Source of the DNA: Scalesia atractyloides | Taxonomy: Eukaryota; Streptophyta; Magnoliopsida; Asterales; Asteraceae | Reading direction: 5' to 3' | Assembly (NCBI GenBank): GCA_947069175.1 | Contig: CAMTDV010000012.1 | Span: forward strand, 38,100,341 to 38,164,340 | DNA length: 64,000 bases | Part shown: positions 48,450-60,474 of the stretch, piece after piece | Layout: each line of letters opens with the position of its first letter | Numbering within the stretch: the stretch's first letter is position 1 | Position numbers and translations under genes: made by a program | Notes under the pieces: model-generated | What the model was told of the DNA's origin: nothing | What the model saw: the letters and a program-made list of their open reading frames with translations, nothing else | The model's database searches: none

Positions 48450-51400
48450 TGTCACACCCTGGTCGTAGCGGAAGCGCAAGTGTGTGACTATTAGGTAATC
48501 ATTGCATCCAATTTAGTAAACAGTATTAACAACAACGATGTCATGCCATTACTAAGTTTCATTATACATTTACATCTTTCAAAAGTGAAACCACATTGTT
48601 ATCAGTATCAGATTTCCATTACAGACATAGTTTAAAACACGTGTCCCAAAATAAGATATTGTTTTATCACAAAGTCATGCTGAGGCTTTAACCCCTATAT
48701 ACCCAAACGAGGTTGGGATATAAAAGGCAAACCCTCCAAAAGGTAGTACATCGTTTCTTTAACAAATCCCATACCCGGATCCCATCACCAGCTCAAGTCT
48801 GCGTCCTGAAACACATGTAATTTTAAAAAGTCAACATAAAGTTGGCGAGTTCATGTAGTTTAATGTTTTCATATCAAAATGTCATCCTTGAAAACATGTA
48901 TTGTAATCCAAGTATGTTATTAGCATAAATGAGTTAATTTAGGATCTATCAGTGTGTCGCGAGCACCCTGACATACTAGTGCCATAAGTAAGTAACCAAA
49001 CCGAGACTTCTTTGACATTTTAGGATCATAAAAGCACTCCAATGGGTATACCAACCAGGAGTGGAGCGGGTCTCAAACTCAACAGATCTACTTCTTTTGC
49101 ACCTTGGTCACTAAGTGATTAATGGTTACTATTGTTATTTCCTACTTACGCACAGTGATCTGTTATCTGCTAACTCATAGCTAACATACTGTTTGGACAT
49201 GACATGTATTTCCCCTCGATAGTTTAAAACAAAACTTAACATAAGTGAAAGGAGGGACATGAACTCACAGTTTTTGCGTTCCGTTAAGTCGTACTATTTA
49301 TCGATCGGTGTCCGCAACGCATGTAACCTACACACGTATTGGGTTCATTAGACACCTAGGTCTTAATGGACCTTGTACTTGTTGTTCATCTTGAATTCTT
49401 GTTATGTGTTTCTTTGTTATGATTGAACAACTTAGAATGTTATCATAGTGTTGGTAGTTAGTTTGTTCGACTAATAATGTTATATATATTTCTTTATATA
49501 TATATATAATATATATAATATATATATATTATATTGTTTTCAAACCATGTGTGAACTAGACCTTCCCTTCACATGTCATTGGCCTACCATGTTTTCTTGT
49601 CACCGGGCCTAGCCATGTAATTTATGTCTTTGGCCTAGCCATGTTTTCTTGTCACCGGGCCTAGCCCATGTAATTTTATTACTTTAGGCCTAGCCCATGT
49701 TTTCTTGTCATCGGGCCTAGCCCATGTAATTTTATGTCTTTGGCCTAGCCCATGTTTTCTTGTCATGGGCCTAGCCCATGTCTTTTTGTCTTTGGTGCCC
49801 TTAAGCCCATGTCTTTCTTGTCATTGGGCCTAGCCCATGTCTTTTTGTCTTTGGGCCTAGCCCATGTCTTTCTGTCTTTGGGCCTAGCCCATGTCTTTCT
49901 GTCTTTGGGCCTAGCCATGTATTTTTATATCCTTTTGGGCTTTTATTAGTTTTTGGGCCACCTCCATAATATTATGGAATTTGGGCCTAATATATGATTT
50001 TCACAATTTGGGCCTAGCCCAAATGTATATATTTATAAGCCCATTTTTCTTATAAGTATTTACTTATAATTTTTCTAACTTTTTGTATACTTAACTTTCC
50101 GGATTTTTGATTTCGATAACATATATATTTATGTTGAACGTCTAAATATATATTTAGACTCGCTGTCGACGTCGTCCGTTATATGTTCATTCTCGCCGAG
50201 AATTGCCCATTGTCGTGACGACCTTTCGTGTCGGTGATTCACCCGTTGGTCGTCGACGCGACGGTGTAATCTTGAATGTTCGCCTATTGTTCGCATCGCT
50301 TTGATTGTCTGATTTATTGTTTCGACGCATTGTGAGAATATATTTATTATGTTACCAACACTTAGTGTATTGATTAATTGTTTGTATTTGCATGAGATTG
50401 GGTATTTTTATTGTGAATACCCTAAGTTTCTAATACATACACATACAATACATATATGTTATAGATACAAATTTATAGGTAACAATAAGTATATAAATAC
50501 TTGTATTATTTTCCATATAAGAATATATACTTGTAAAAGTATTGATTTTTACTCATAAATATAATTTATAACTTTGTTTAAACATTTGGTTACTTAGGGA
50601 TAACCTTTGTCATTAGAGTCTATTTAAAGACGTTTTAAGTTACTAATCACGTTTAGTCCCACCAATCATCCCACTAATCATGTTTTAATAGCGATTAGAT
50701 TTTTAGAAAATTTCTCCATAGTTTCCCCTAAACTATGGCGTTTTCCACGTTTTAAAAACGTACTTAAAACCTGTTCAAACTCATAATCATCATCAACAAA
50801 CCATCTAATATCTATTCTACATAATCAACACATCATCATCCATGACTTTTATGGTTTAAAATCCTAGTAAATCAATGGGGTTTTTAATATTTAATAACCT
50901 TTTCAAATCAACACTTTAGCATGTTGTTTAAACAAGTTCATGCACTTAACCCCTTGATTACTACACATTTTTAAGGTGATTACAACTTAAATATAAGTGT
51001 TTACTTCTCATAAAAATCATTCATATTCATAAAAATTATTTTTAAGTTGTAGTATTTTTCATGGATGATGTAGTTGATGATCTTGTTTAGATTTAAACCT
51101 TAACATGTTTAAATCTTCACTTTTATACTAAATCACACAAGATCATGAAACTTTTATATCATATTTTTAACCTAAACAACTTCAACATGCAATCTAACAA
51201 TCATATAAGCATATAATCAACAAAAAATAAACAAAATTTGTGTTATTATTATGTTGTGTTTTAGAGTTTTTGATATATCTTTTCTTGATTTTCAAGATGA
51301 TCAACTTGTACACTAATAATCTAAGCATAAAATCAGCTAGATTATGGAGGAGTTTAGCTCACAATGGGTGCACAAGTTCCTTGAAGATTTGGAAGAAAAG

Positions 51401-52842
51401 AAAGCTCCTTAGGAAGCCCTAATGATCTCCATCCATGCAAGCTTCTTTGGTGGACTTGATTAGGCTTCAAATGGTGTATAAAGTGGTGATTTGTGGTGGC
51501 ACAATGGTGGTGTGTGGTGGTTGTATGGTAGCCGTGTACAAGGGGGAAAGGATGAGAGGATATGTTGCAAACTTTTGTTGGAAGAAAATGATAAGAATAA
51601 TGTGAAGTTATCTTATATAATCATGCATATCTTTCAATTTCCATCAAGATCTACACCATACTTAATATCACCATTTTTCAACCAAAATCAAGTGGGGTGG
51701 GACCCACTTTGTGATCGTCAAAATGGAGGGGGGTAAGTGTAAATTAATTTTTATCACATGTTAAAAATGGAGATATTTTGGTCATTACGATAAGTATAGT
51801 GATTAGGGTTAATCTTCTAGCATCTTAAGCATAAGACTTGTTTTTAGGGTGTATTTACATGGCATTTAATCCATATGATCTTCCAAAATAAGTTTCGGAT
51901 GACGGATACGTTGCTAGATCACTCATCATCGAAATATTCGCTAATAAATGGAACTATATATTTATTACCGGAAGCCTTTGTTTTCGACTACCACAACTAA
52001 TATGGTGTCTAATTAGTGCATTTCCGATCCAAAAATATTTATGACTAGTTCGCTAGACGAATATATGATGAGTTAGGGTGGCCGATATGTTTTCCTTCGA
52101 CCATTCTATCGATATCGGCACTTTTATGACCACTGTCGAACTTTTCTGAAAGTTATGTTTCTGTGATCTCATGTTAGTAGAATGGATTCCGAGTTCCAAA
52201 TAATGCTTAACTAGTTCACTAGACGCCCGGTGAGGCTATCGGCTACTAAAATATTCGTCGTTTTGACAATCGACCGCTTTCCGGTCGAATTGTGCGCTGA
52301 TTGACGAATGACCGGAAACGATGTCTTTTGTGCATTTTTGCTATTCTCACATTATTTTAGGATGTTTAACATTGTTTTATTCTTATCTTGACATCCGGAA
52401 TCCTCCGAATTAGTCTTGCGGACAAATCGCCATTTGTCGCCTTTTTGGTCGAAACGGACAATTTTGCAATTTAGGCGTTATACCGGAAAGTTATGTATTA
52501 TTGTAATGGTTGTTCTCAAATATGTGTTTTCATTTGTATATGGACTCAGGTATGGCATTAACATGCCGTTATTTCGTGTCTTGATTCGTTTCAGCGGGTT
52601 TTCCGACATAGTTAGTGTCACCGCAATTGGTGCGTCCAGTACTTTCTACCAACACTTTTAGGGCATTGTTTTGGTCTGTTTCTCGTCGTAATGGAAAGCA
52701 GTATATGTTATGATCAGAGTTACTTGTCCTAATAACGTACGACTTAGTTTTGAATTTAAATTACGATAATTATGCATAAGATTATAATATGAAATTAGTG
52801 ATTACATTGTACGGAATTACCGGTTATTTGCCATTTGTCACA
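48450..52842 (-). mobile_element. 4.39-kb solo LTR inside the chromovirus 3' LTR
   Basis: Plus-strand ends are TGTCACACCCTGG and CATTTGTCACA, with exact target copies tgtta at 48445-48449 and 52843-52847. The chromovirus 5' LTR keeps the empty site (one tgtta, near 63270), which proves insertion. No gag/pol frame and no internal duplicated LTR were seen. By its ends it is another long Gypsy LTR in minus orientation. It holds the 49560-49930 minisatellite. Short frames inside are not convincing genes. Confidence 0.8.
49560..49930. repeat. minisatellite of ggcctagcccatg units
   Basis: About ten copies of gggcctagcccatgt plus a variable ttttcttgtc or ctttttgtctt tail, period 27-45 bp and most regular (27 bp) at the right end. 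The plus-strand frame here, with repeated L-S-L-G-L-A-H-V-F, is a by-product. Confidence 0.8.
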
Positions 52843-53831
52843 TGTTAAGGTCAGGTTAACATGTCTTAGATATGTTATTTTATATAACATATCAGTAGGT
52901 AAAAGATTTACTTTAAAAAGATGTGATTAAAACCATTTTATAAGCCTCAAGGGCCTTATCGTCATTTATCGACATAATACAAGGACTTGTTCATAAACTC
53001 AGTTTATAATCTGGTTTGACATCCCAAATAATCCTACTTGTAATATTACATCAGTTAGAAACTCATTTTCAAGTCTTTATCATTTAAACCTCATTTTTTT
53101 GCAAAAAGGGCATTTTAGTCAAAATGACATAATTACGGAACTTGTGCATAAACTCAGATTCTGATTATGATCATGTAATATAACCTCAGAGGGTTATACT
53201 ACATTATATTATGATCATAATGCAACTTTAGATTAGTATCTAACTAATCTAATTCGGGTCAGAACTGAAAGTCAAAGAAGAAGTCAAACTTCGCGACTTT
53301 CGGTTGCAAACCGACCCTAGAACTGAAATTGACGAGCTGAACATGTTTTTACATGTTCTAATAATTATTACCAATTTGTTTAAGTGTCAAAACAGGTTTC
53401 ATAACATATATAAGATCAATTTATGATTTTTCCGAAAAATGGCCTGTTTGACTTTTTAATATCATAACTTTAATCAGTCAATTGGTCTAGCAAACGTGAT
53501 CTTCAGGAGGTGCCCTTTATGGGACTAACACCTACCTTATTACGATCACTTAGCCATGTTCGTTACGATCAATGGCTGGACCATAATGGTGTTAACTGAA
53601 AGTCAAGGCGTTTTCCGTAAAACGCTTGACTTTTGGCTATAAAAACCTATAACGAAAATGCAAGAGCAAGGAACACTTACAAGAGGTTCCTAGAATGCAA
53701 TAGAACTTAGTTGAATGCTCCTTTTTACAAGTGTCTTAAAACATGGCATAGCAGTTTGGAAGACCATGGTTTTGAATCAAATGGTTTTTGGCAATTTGTG
53801 TGGAGGCCAAGCAAATTTTCTGCAGACACAG

Positions 53832-53854
53832 GCCTCTCGCGCTCCGCGAGAGGC
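53832..53854. other. GC-rich perfect hairpin in the chromovirus LTR
   Basis: gcctctcgcg (53832-53841) and cgcgagaggc (53845-53854) form a perfect 10-bp stem with loop ctc. A second gcctctcgcg with a shortened partner (cgcgag) follows at about 53874. The rest of the LTR is AT-rich, so the block stands out. It could be a transcript structure or terminator; the role is unknown. Confidence 0.6.
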
Positions 53855-54196
53855 ACAAGCCGTGCCTCTCGCGCTCGCGAGTGCCCCATGGCCAGTTTCA
53901 AAGTTTGTCACTTTTAGCCCCTCAACTTATAAAACTCTCTTAAACCTTCCTAAAACACCTTTTTAGCATTTTTAGCCCTCCGTAGCCAATACTTGGCGTA
54001 CCCGCGATTATGCCAGGACATTGTTGAGCTCTCGGTTCGTTAAAAGGTCACTCGGAGGTATAAATTAACATGTTGACACTTTTAATCCCTCCATTATCCA
54101 ACTTTCACATATTAATGAATTACTCTCTTGTCAAACAAATGGCACGTATGAGAGTTAGGACTTTGTAAAGGATCACTCAGAGGCTCATTATATAGA

Positions 54197-54416
54197 TGTT
54201 GACATATCAGTCACTCAGAAGCTAGGCATGTTGACATATCAGTCACTCAGAGGCCAATGTTTAAGCATGTTGACATATCAGTCATTCAGAGGCTAGGCAT
54301 GTTGACATATTTGTCATTCAGAGGCCAATGTTTAAGCATGTGACATATCTGTCACTCAGAGGCTAGGCATGTTGACATATCAATCACTTAGAGGCCAAGT
54401 TTTGAGCATATTGACA
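54197..54416. repeat. 71-bp higher-order repeat near the LTR end
   Basis: Units starting gttgacatatcagtcactca alternate between a 32-bp form (ending gaggctaggcat) and a 39-bp form (ending gaggccaatgtttaagcat), giving three 71-bp pairs. Confidence 0.8.
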
Positions 54417-54500
54417 CCTTTAGTCCTTATTAGTCTTTAATAGACTTCAAAAAAAATACAACACGTGTTACTGTACTATTGGACACGGATTTACGAGGTG

Positions 54501-57291
54501 TTACATCCTCACCCCCTTAAAAGAAATCTCGCCCTCGAGATTTTGTTCAAAATGATGGGGGTACTTTTGTCGCATAGTGGACTCAACCTCCCATGTATAC
54601 TCGGGACCTCTAAAGGCGTCCCACTTAACCTTTATTATAGGTATTAATTTTCTTCGAAGCTTCTTGACCTGTCGATCCTCGATCGAAATTGGTTTCTCAA
54701 CGAACCTCAGGTTTTCATCTATTTGCACATCTTTATGTGACATTGCTTGCGACTCATCAGCTAGACATTTCTTAAGGTTACTGATGTGCAACACATCATG
54801 AATTCCACTTAGCTCCTCGGGTAGCCTAAGCTTATAAGCTACAGTACGACACATTCGACTATCTCGAATGGTCCTATATATCTTGGGCTTAACTTGCCCT
54901 TCTTTCCAGATCTCATTACACCTTTCAAGGTGATACTTTCAGCATGACTTTGTCCCTTACTTGGAACTTGATAGGTTTATGCCTCTTATCAGCACAGCTC
55001 TTCTGCCTATCTCGGGCAGCTTTGAGACGATCACGGATTTGCACAATCTTATCTGTGGTCTCCAGGACAATCTCAGGTCCTGATAGTTGGGCTTTCCCAA
55101 CTTCTGATCAGCACACAGGCGTTCGGCAGTTTCTCCCATACAAGGCCTCATAAGGTGCAGCCTTGATGCTCGTATGATAACTATTATTGGGAGAATTCTA
55201 TTAGGGGTAAGTGGTCATCCCAACTTCCACCTAAATCAATCACACATGCCCTAAGCATGTCTTCCAACGTCTGAATAGTACGCTCACTTTGACCATCCGT
55301 CTGCTGGTGGTAAGCCGTACTAAAATTTAATCTTGTGCCTAAAGATTGTTGGAAACTTTTCCAAAAATGAGAGGTATATCTAGTATCTCTATCAGATACA
55401 CTAGATATCGGCACACCATGTAGGGACACAATCTTTTCCACATACAACTTAGCCAATTTGTCTGAATTATACGTTTCCTTAATTGGCAAGAAATGCACCG
55501 ACTTAGTCAGCCTATCCACAATGACCCAAATCGTGTCGTTACCATGTTTGGTCTTATGTAACTTGGTAATCAAGTCCATAGTTACCATTTCCCATTTCCA
55601 CATGGGAATTTCCAATTGTTGTAGAAGTGCTGACAGTTTCTGATGTTCGGCCTTAACTTGCGAACACGTCAGACACTTAGCTACATAAGTGGCTATGGAT
55701 TTCTTCAGACCCATCCACCAATAATTCTTTTTCAGATCCTGATACATTTTGTCACCACCTGGGTGAACTGAGTATCTCGTATTATGCGCTTCTTGGAGGA
55801 TTAGATCTCTAAGTCCTCCAAAGATTGGAACCCAGATCCTTCCATTAAATCTAAGGAGCCCATCCTTTCCAGGCGTTAACTGATCAACAGTTCCGCCTAA
55901 TCCCTCATTAGGAATATTAGCCTCTAATAGGGGTTGCTTTTGCGCATCTAATAACTTCTCATTCAAGCTATTTCTAAGCTCAATGCTCTTTGCATTAATC
56001 CTAATGGGCTTAATTCTTTCCTTGCGACTTAAGGCGTCAGCAACGACGTTTGCCTTGCCGGGATGATAGCGAATTTCACAATCATAATCATTAAGTGTTT
56101 CCATCCAACGGCGTTGTCGCATGTTCAATTCTTTTTGATTGAACAGATGCTGGAGACTCTTATGGTCAGTGTATATGATACACTTGATGCCATATAAGTA
56201 ATGTCTCCATAGTTTTAGTGCAAATACAACGTTACCCAATTCCAAATCATGGGTGATGTAATTCCTTTCGTGCACCTTTAACTGTCGTGATGCATAAGCA
56301 ATTACCTTTCCTTTTTGCATTAGCACACAACCCATTCTAGTGTGCAAAGCATCACAATAGACTACAAAATCCTCAATACCCTCAGGTAGAGATAACACAG
56401 GAGCATTGCTCAACTTGTGTTTTAGAATCTCAAAGGATTCTTGTTGTTTTAGACCCCAAACAAATTTGACATTCTTACGGGTTAAGGTAGTCAAAGGAGT
56501 GACTATTCTTGAAAAGTTCTCAATGAACCTCCTGTAGTATCCAGCCAATCCTAGGAAACTACGAATCTTCGATGGGGTTTTGGACATGTCCCAATTCATT
56601 ATGGCTTCTATTTTGGCGGGATCCACTTGGATACCACGCTCACTTACAACATGTCCAAGAAATTGGACTTCTCTAAGCCAACATTCACATTTAGAAAATT
56701 TAGCATAAAGCTTCTCCTGCCTTAGCAATTCTAGAATGCACCGAAGGTGTTTCTCGTGATCAACTTGATTACGAGAATAGATAAGTATGTTGTCTATGAA
56801 GACAATGATAAACTTATCCAAATACGATTTGCAGACTCTATTCATGAGATCCATGAATGCTGCAGGTGCATTTGTGAGCCCAAAAGGCATCACTAGAAAT
56901 TCAAAATGACCATATCGGGTCCTGAAGGCAGTCTTAGGAACATCCTCGTTCCTAACCTTCAGCTGATGATATCCTGATCTCAAATCAATCTTAGAAAAGT
57001 AATTAGCCCTTGAAGTTGGTCGAATAAATCGTCGATGCTGGGCAGAGGATATCGCTTCTTAATTGTTAACTTGTTCAGCTCTTGGCAATCAATGCACATT
57101 CGCATTGAACCGTCTTTCTTCTTTACGAATAAAATAGGAGCTCCCTAAGGCGATGAACTGGGCTGAATAAAGCCTTTCTCTAAGAGTTCATCTAACTGTA
57201 ATCTCAATTCCTTCATCTCCGTCGGTGCTAACCGATATGGAGCTCTGGCTACCATTGCTGATCCAGGTAGGATATCAATTCAAAACTCCAC
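54501..57291 (-). pseudogene. chromovirus pol: RT, RNase H, integrase, chromodomain, broken
   Basis: Minus-strand reading: RT from about 57290 (with TGA/TAG breaks) and a long frame 56983-55184. RT motifs are M-R-S-G-Y-H-Q-L and V-M-P-F-G-L-T-N-A-P. The active site reads F-I-D-N where F-I-D-D is expected (codon 56791-56789). RNase H has Y-C-D-A, T-D-H-K-S-L and A-D-A-L-S-R-K. Integrase has the HHCC zinc region (about 55790-55660) and the D, D, E core (T-M-D-L, S-D-R-D, Q-S-E-R). A 2-nt loss at about 55187 shifts the frame after E-F-S. The C-terminal frame 54854-54501 encodes a chromodomain (F-V-E-K-P, then V-K-W...E-Y-T-W-E), the module that steers chromoviruses to certain chromatin. Confidence 0.85.
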
Positions 57292-57825
57292 TTACCTATC
57301 TGGAGGTAGGCCAGGTAATTCTTTGGGGAAAACATCGGAATACTCCGAGATAACCGGAAGGTCTTTAATACTTGGCTTAGGCTCATTGATAGTTACTTGC
57401 ACCATATAAATGACACATCCTTTCCTCAAACACTTGGATGCCTTAAATAACGACACCTTGTCTGGCAATCCATAGTGTGAATCTCCAGGGATGGTGATCG
57501 TTTCACCAGATGGGGTTTTAATTTCGATGAGTCTCTTATTACAGGCAATGCGGGCTTGGTTATGGGATAACCAATCCATGCCTAAAACTACATCGAACAC
57601 TGCCAACTTCATTGGCAACAGGGAGATAGGGATATAATGATTCTTAAGGGATATAACACATCCATCAAGAATGGAAGATGCTGTTTCTAAGGTTCCGTCA
57701 GCAAGTTCTATCTCATAAGTTTTATCTAGAGTTCTTATGGGCAAGTTTAATAGTTCACTAAACTTATGATCAGCAAAAGATTTATCTGCACCCGAATTGA
57801 AAAAAAACTCTAGCATATACATCAT
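57292..57825 (-). pseudogene. chromovirus protease, catalytic Asp replaced by Asn
   Basis: 178-codon frame. It carries the retropepsin fold text with N-S-G-A-D where D-S-G-A-D is expected (Asn codon AAT at 57798-57796), then V-L-G-M-D-W-L typical of Gypsy proteases, and runs into the RT linker P-E-L-P-G-L-P-P. Without the Asp the protease should be dead. The frame ends at a stop before RT. Confidence 0.8.
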
Positions 57826-58907
57826 TGATGAGGAATGTACCTGTTATGACGTTGTTGTCATTAACGACCTCCCTAGCATTCATCTGGAAGGCACGAGCAT
57901 TCCCTTTCTTAGCCTCTCTAGGCTTTGCATCATTTCTGGGGTTCTTAGGGCAATTACACTTCATATGCCCCTTTTCATTACAGCCGTAACAGACGACATT
58001 CTTAAGATCCTTGCATTCTAGGGTCTTATGCCCCTTTGGGAGTTATCCTCCTCCCGCTTTCTTTTCCCGTCAGTCTCATTTTTGACTGACTTTTGCCTCA
58101 CCAAATCTAAGGTGAGGGAGAGAGATAGGTCAATAGCAGACCTATAGGTACTAGGCTGAGCAGCCTTTACCATGCCTTTTATCTCAGGCGCTAACCCATG
58201 TATAAAATGCGCAATGCGTTTGGTTTCAGGGGTGATTAACTATGAAACCTACCTAGACAGGGAATTGAAGTCAGAAACATACTTCCGACAGTCTAGGTTT
58301 TTCATTGAAAGAGTCAGAAAGTTTGTCTCTAATTTCTCCACCTCATGAGGCGTGCAATATGTTTCCTTGACTAAATCAACAAACTTAGGCCATCCTAAGT
58401 TGTACAGGTGTACTTTTCCTGTAGATTTGATCATGGCCTTCCACCAAATCAGGGCATCGCCCTTAAAGGACTGTGATATATACTTCACTACATCCTTATC
58501 AGCACAGCCGCTGATGTCTACTATTGTTTCCATTTCGTCCATCCATTTCAAGGCTTCTACAGCTCCTTTTTCCCCATTAAAATCATGGGGTTTATAGGAG
58601 ACAAAATATTTGTAGGTACATCCGTCTTTAAAGAACGAGACCTATCAGCAAATTCTATTTTCTTTGGTTTACTCTTCGCATTTGAAGAGTGAACTGAGCT
58701 CTCCTTATGAGCTGAGGATGGTGTGATTGATAATGGTCTAGAGTGAGTAGCACTCGACTCTCTAAGTTTTTCTATGGCTTTTTCCATGGCCTTTCGCACA
58801 GCTGCATCTATGCGAGCTTGGAAGTCATCATTGTTAATGGCTATGTTTTCATCCTTGTTAGAGCTAATCTCTTAGTGACTACTCTGTGCCTCGTCCGAGT
58901 TTACCAT
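57826..58907 (-). pseudogene. chromovirus gag, broken
   Basis: Start ATG at 58907-58905, TAA eleven codons later. A coiled basic region (58799-58557) precedes the Gag core (58551-58249, with W-M-D-E-M-E and W-W-K-A motifs). A CCHC knuckle C-Y-G-C-N-E-K-G-H-M-K-C-N-C lies near 57995-57952, preceded by a damaged knuckle. Stops at several points, including about 58248, break it. Gag would coat the element RNA. Confidence 0.75.
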
Positions 58908-58947
58908 TTTGAAGCTTTGGCTCTAAACATCAAACAAAATTTCTCTT

Positions 58948-59140
58948 AGCCATGGTATAACAACCATATTGGCTTTAAACATTGGATAAAACAATCCATC
59001 ACCTGTTTAAGCTAGTGTGAATATCATCACAACTCTTAGGCTTGCCATGGTATAACAACCATATTGGCTTTGAACATTGGATATAACAATCCATTGCCTA
59101 TTTAAGCTAGTGTGAATAACATCACAACTCTTAGGCTTAT
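58948..59140. repeat. twofold 97-bp tandem duplication in the chromovirus leader
   Basis: ccatggtataacaaccatat to acaactcttaggctt is repeated twice with a few changes, directly upstream (minus strand) of gag. Confidence 0.75.
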
Positions 59141-59289
59141 CAAATTGATATTTGGCCTAGGTCTTAATAAGACCATCAAAGGCAAATTACAATCTGGACA
59201 TAGTCCATATATTATTAGACAGTGGATCGTAATGTCACAACTGTCATTGTCATTCAGACAATTATGTACATCTCATAGGCTTATCACTA

Positions 59290-59905
59290 ATGGACATAAA
59301 TATTGGGCACATTGGCATACATAATAACATATGTAAATTATGGCATGTTGGCCTACATCATAACAAATGTAAATTATGGCTCGTTGGCCTACATCATAAC
59401 ATATGTAAATTTATGGTACGTTACGATGGCCTACATCATAACAGATGTAAATTATGGCACGTTGGCCTACATCATAACAGATGTAAATGTATAGCACGTT
59501 GGCCTACATCATAACAGATGTAAATTTATGGCTCGTTGGCCTACATCATAACAGATGTAAATTTATGGCTCGTTGGCCTACATCATAACAGATGTAAATT
59601 TATGGCACGTTGGCCTACATCGTTGGCCTACATCATAACAAATGTAAATTATGACACGTTGGCCTACATCATAACAAATGTAAATTTATGGCTCGTTGGC
59701 CTACATCATCACAGATGTAAATTATGGCACATTGGCCTACATCATAACAGATGTAAATTATGGCATGTTGGCCTACACCATAATAGGTATAATTTATGGC
59801 ACGTTGGCCTACATCATAACAGATTTAAATTATGGCACGTTGGCCTACATCATAACAGATGTACTTTATGGCACGTTGGCCTACACTTGTCATCACATTG
59901 ATGAC
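59290..59905. repeat. 36-bp satellite in the chromovirus leader
   Basis: About 16 copies of ttggcctacatcataacaga followed by tgtaaattatggcacg, mostly 36-37 bp, with one truncated copy near 59616. Because 36 divides by 3, plus-strand frames stay open across several copies and yield repeated Y-I-I-T-D-V-N peptides, which are artefacts. It lies between the extra leader frame and gag of the minus-strand element. Confidence 0.9.
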
Positions 59906-60474
59906 TTTAGCCGGGATCACCTTGATGACAAGGGCTATATAATAGGTCTTAGGATGCAGTCCTTTTACCTAAACGGCTAGTGTGGTTCCTCACGTGACAC
60001 TACCAGGAGTATGAACATTCCTTAATGTTATCATAAGAGTACCTTAATGAATGATTAATGGTCCCGGTCACGTTGGACCTTAACGACCTTGGAGGCTTGA
60101 ACCTAGTCCACCACCTCTGGATAGAAGGATAACTTCCTTAACTATCCTGATAGAAGACTTTTATTCTTAACTATCATTTCTCGGCCAATGTGTGGTCTGT
60201 GCCACTTGGCATAATCAAATCCATTAAGGTCTTTTGGAATTATATAGCAGAGCATAAATTTCGAGTAAAAACAAGACGCTCGCTTGAAGAGGATGAATAT
60301 ATATATATATAATTCCAAAAATACTTCATTACTTCATTAAATTCCAATAGAAATTACAATACTAGAAGCAATGAAACAAACTGTCCATGCAAGGAGTACA
60401 GAAACAAAGATGTCCACACAGGGACTAAAGAATAACAATGCCCTTGCAGGGACTATCATATCTTAGAAGAGACT
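59906..60474. other. non-coding part of chromovirus leader
   Basis: No frame or RNA gene recognised. Contains an AT dinucleotide run at about 60296-60311 and tandem-like gccc/caggga phrases (60388-60450). Confidence 0.5.

Larger units (their letters stand above)
46782..54505 (-). repeat. 3' LTR of the chromovirus, enlarged by an insertion
   Basis: On the plus strand it runs tgtcacacccc...gaggtgttaca. Removing the insert and target copy at 48450-52847 leaves about 3.33 kb. Bases 46782-48449 and 52848-53570 match 61682-64000. It contains a 71-bp higher-order repeat at 54197-54416 and a GC hairpin at 53832-53854. Confidence 0.85.

Noticed and set aside
49752..49949. 65-codon frame with repeated L-S-L-G-L-A-H-V-F peptide
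   Set aside because: Artefact of a 27-bp minisatellite whose period is a multiple of three.
59290..59905. CRISPR-like regularly spaced repeats
   Set aside because: Units abut each other with no unique spacers, it is plant DNA inside a retroelement leader, and there are no cas genes. It is a satellite.
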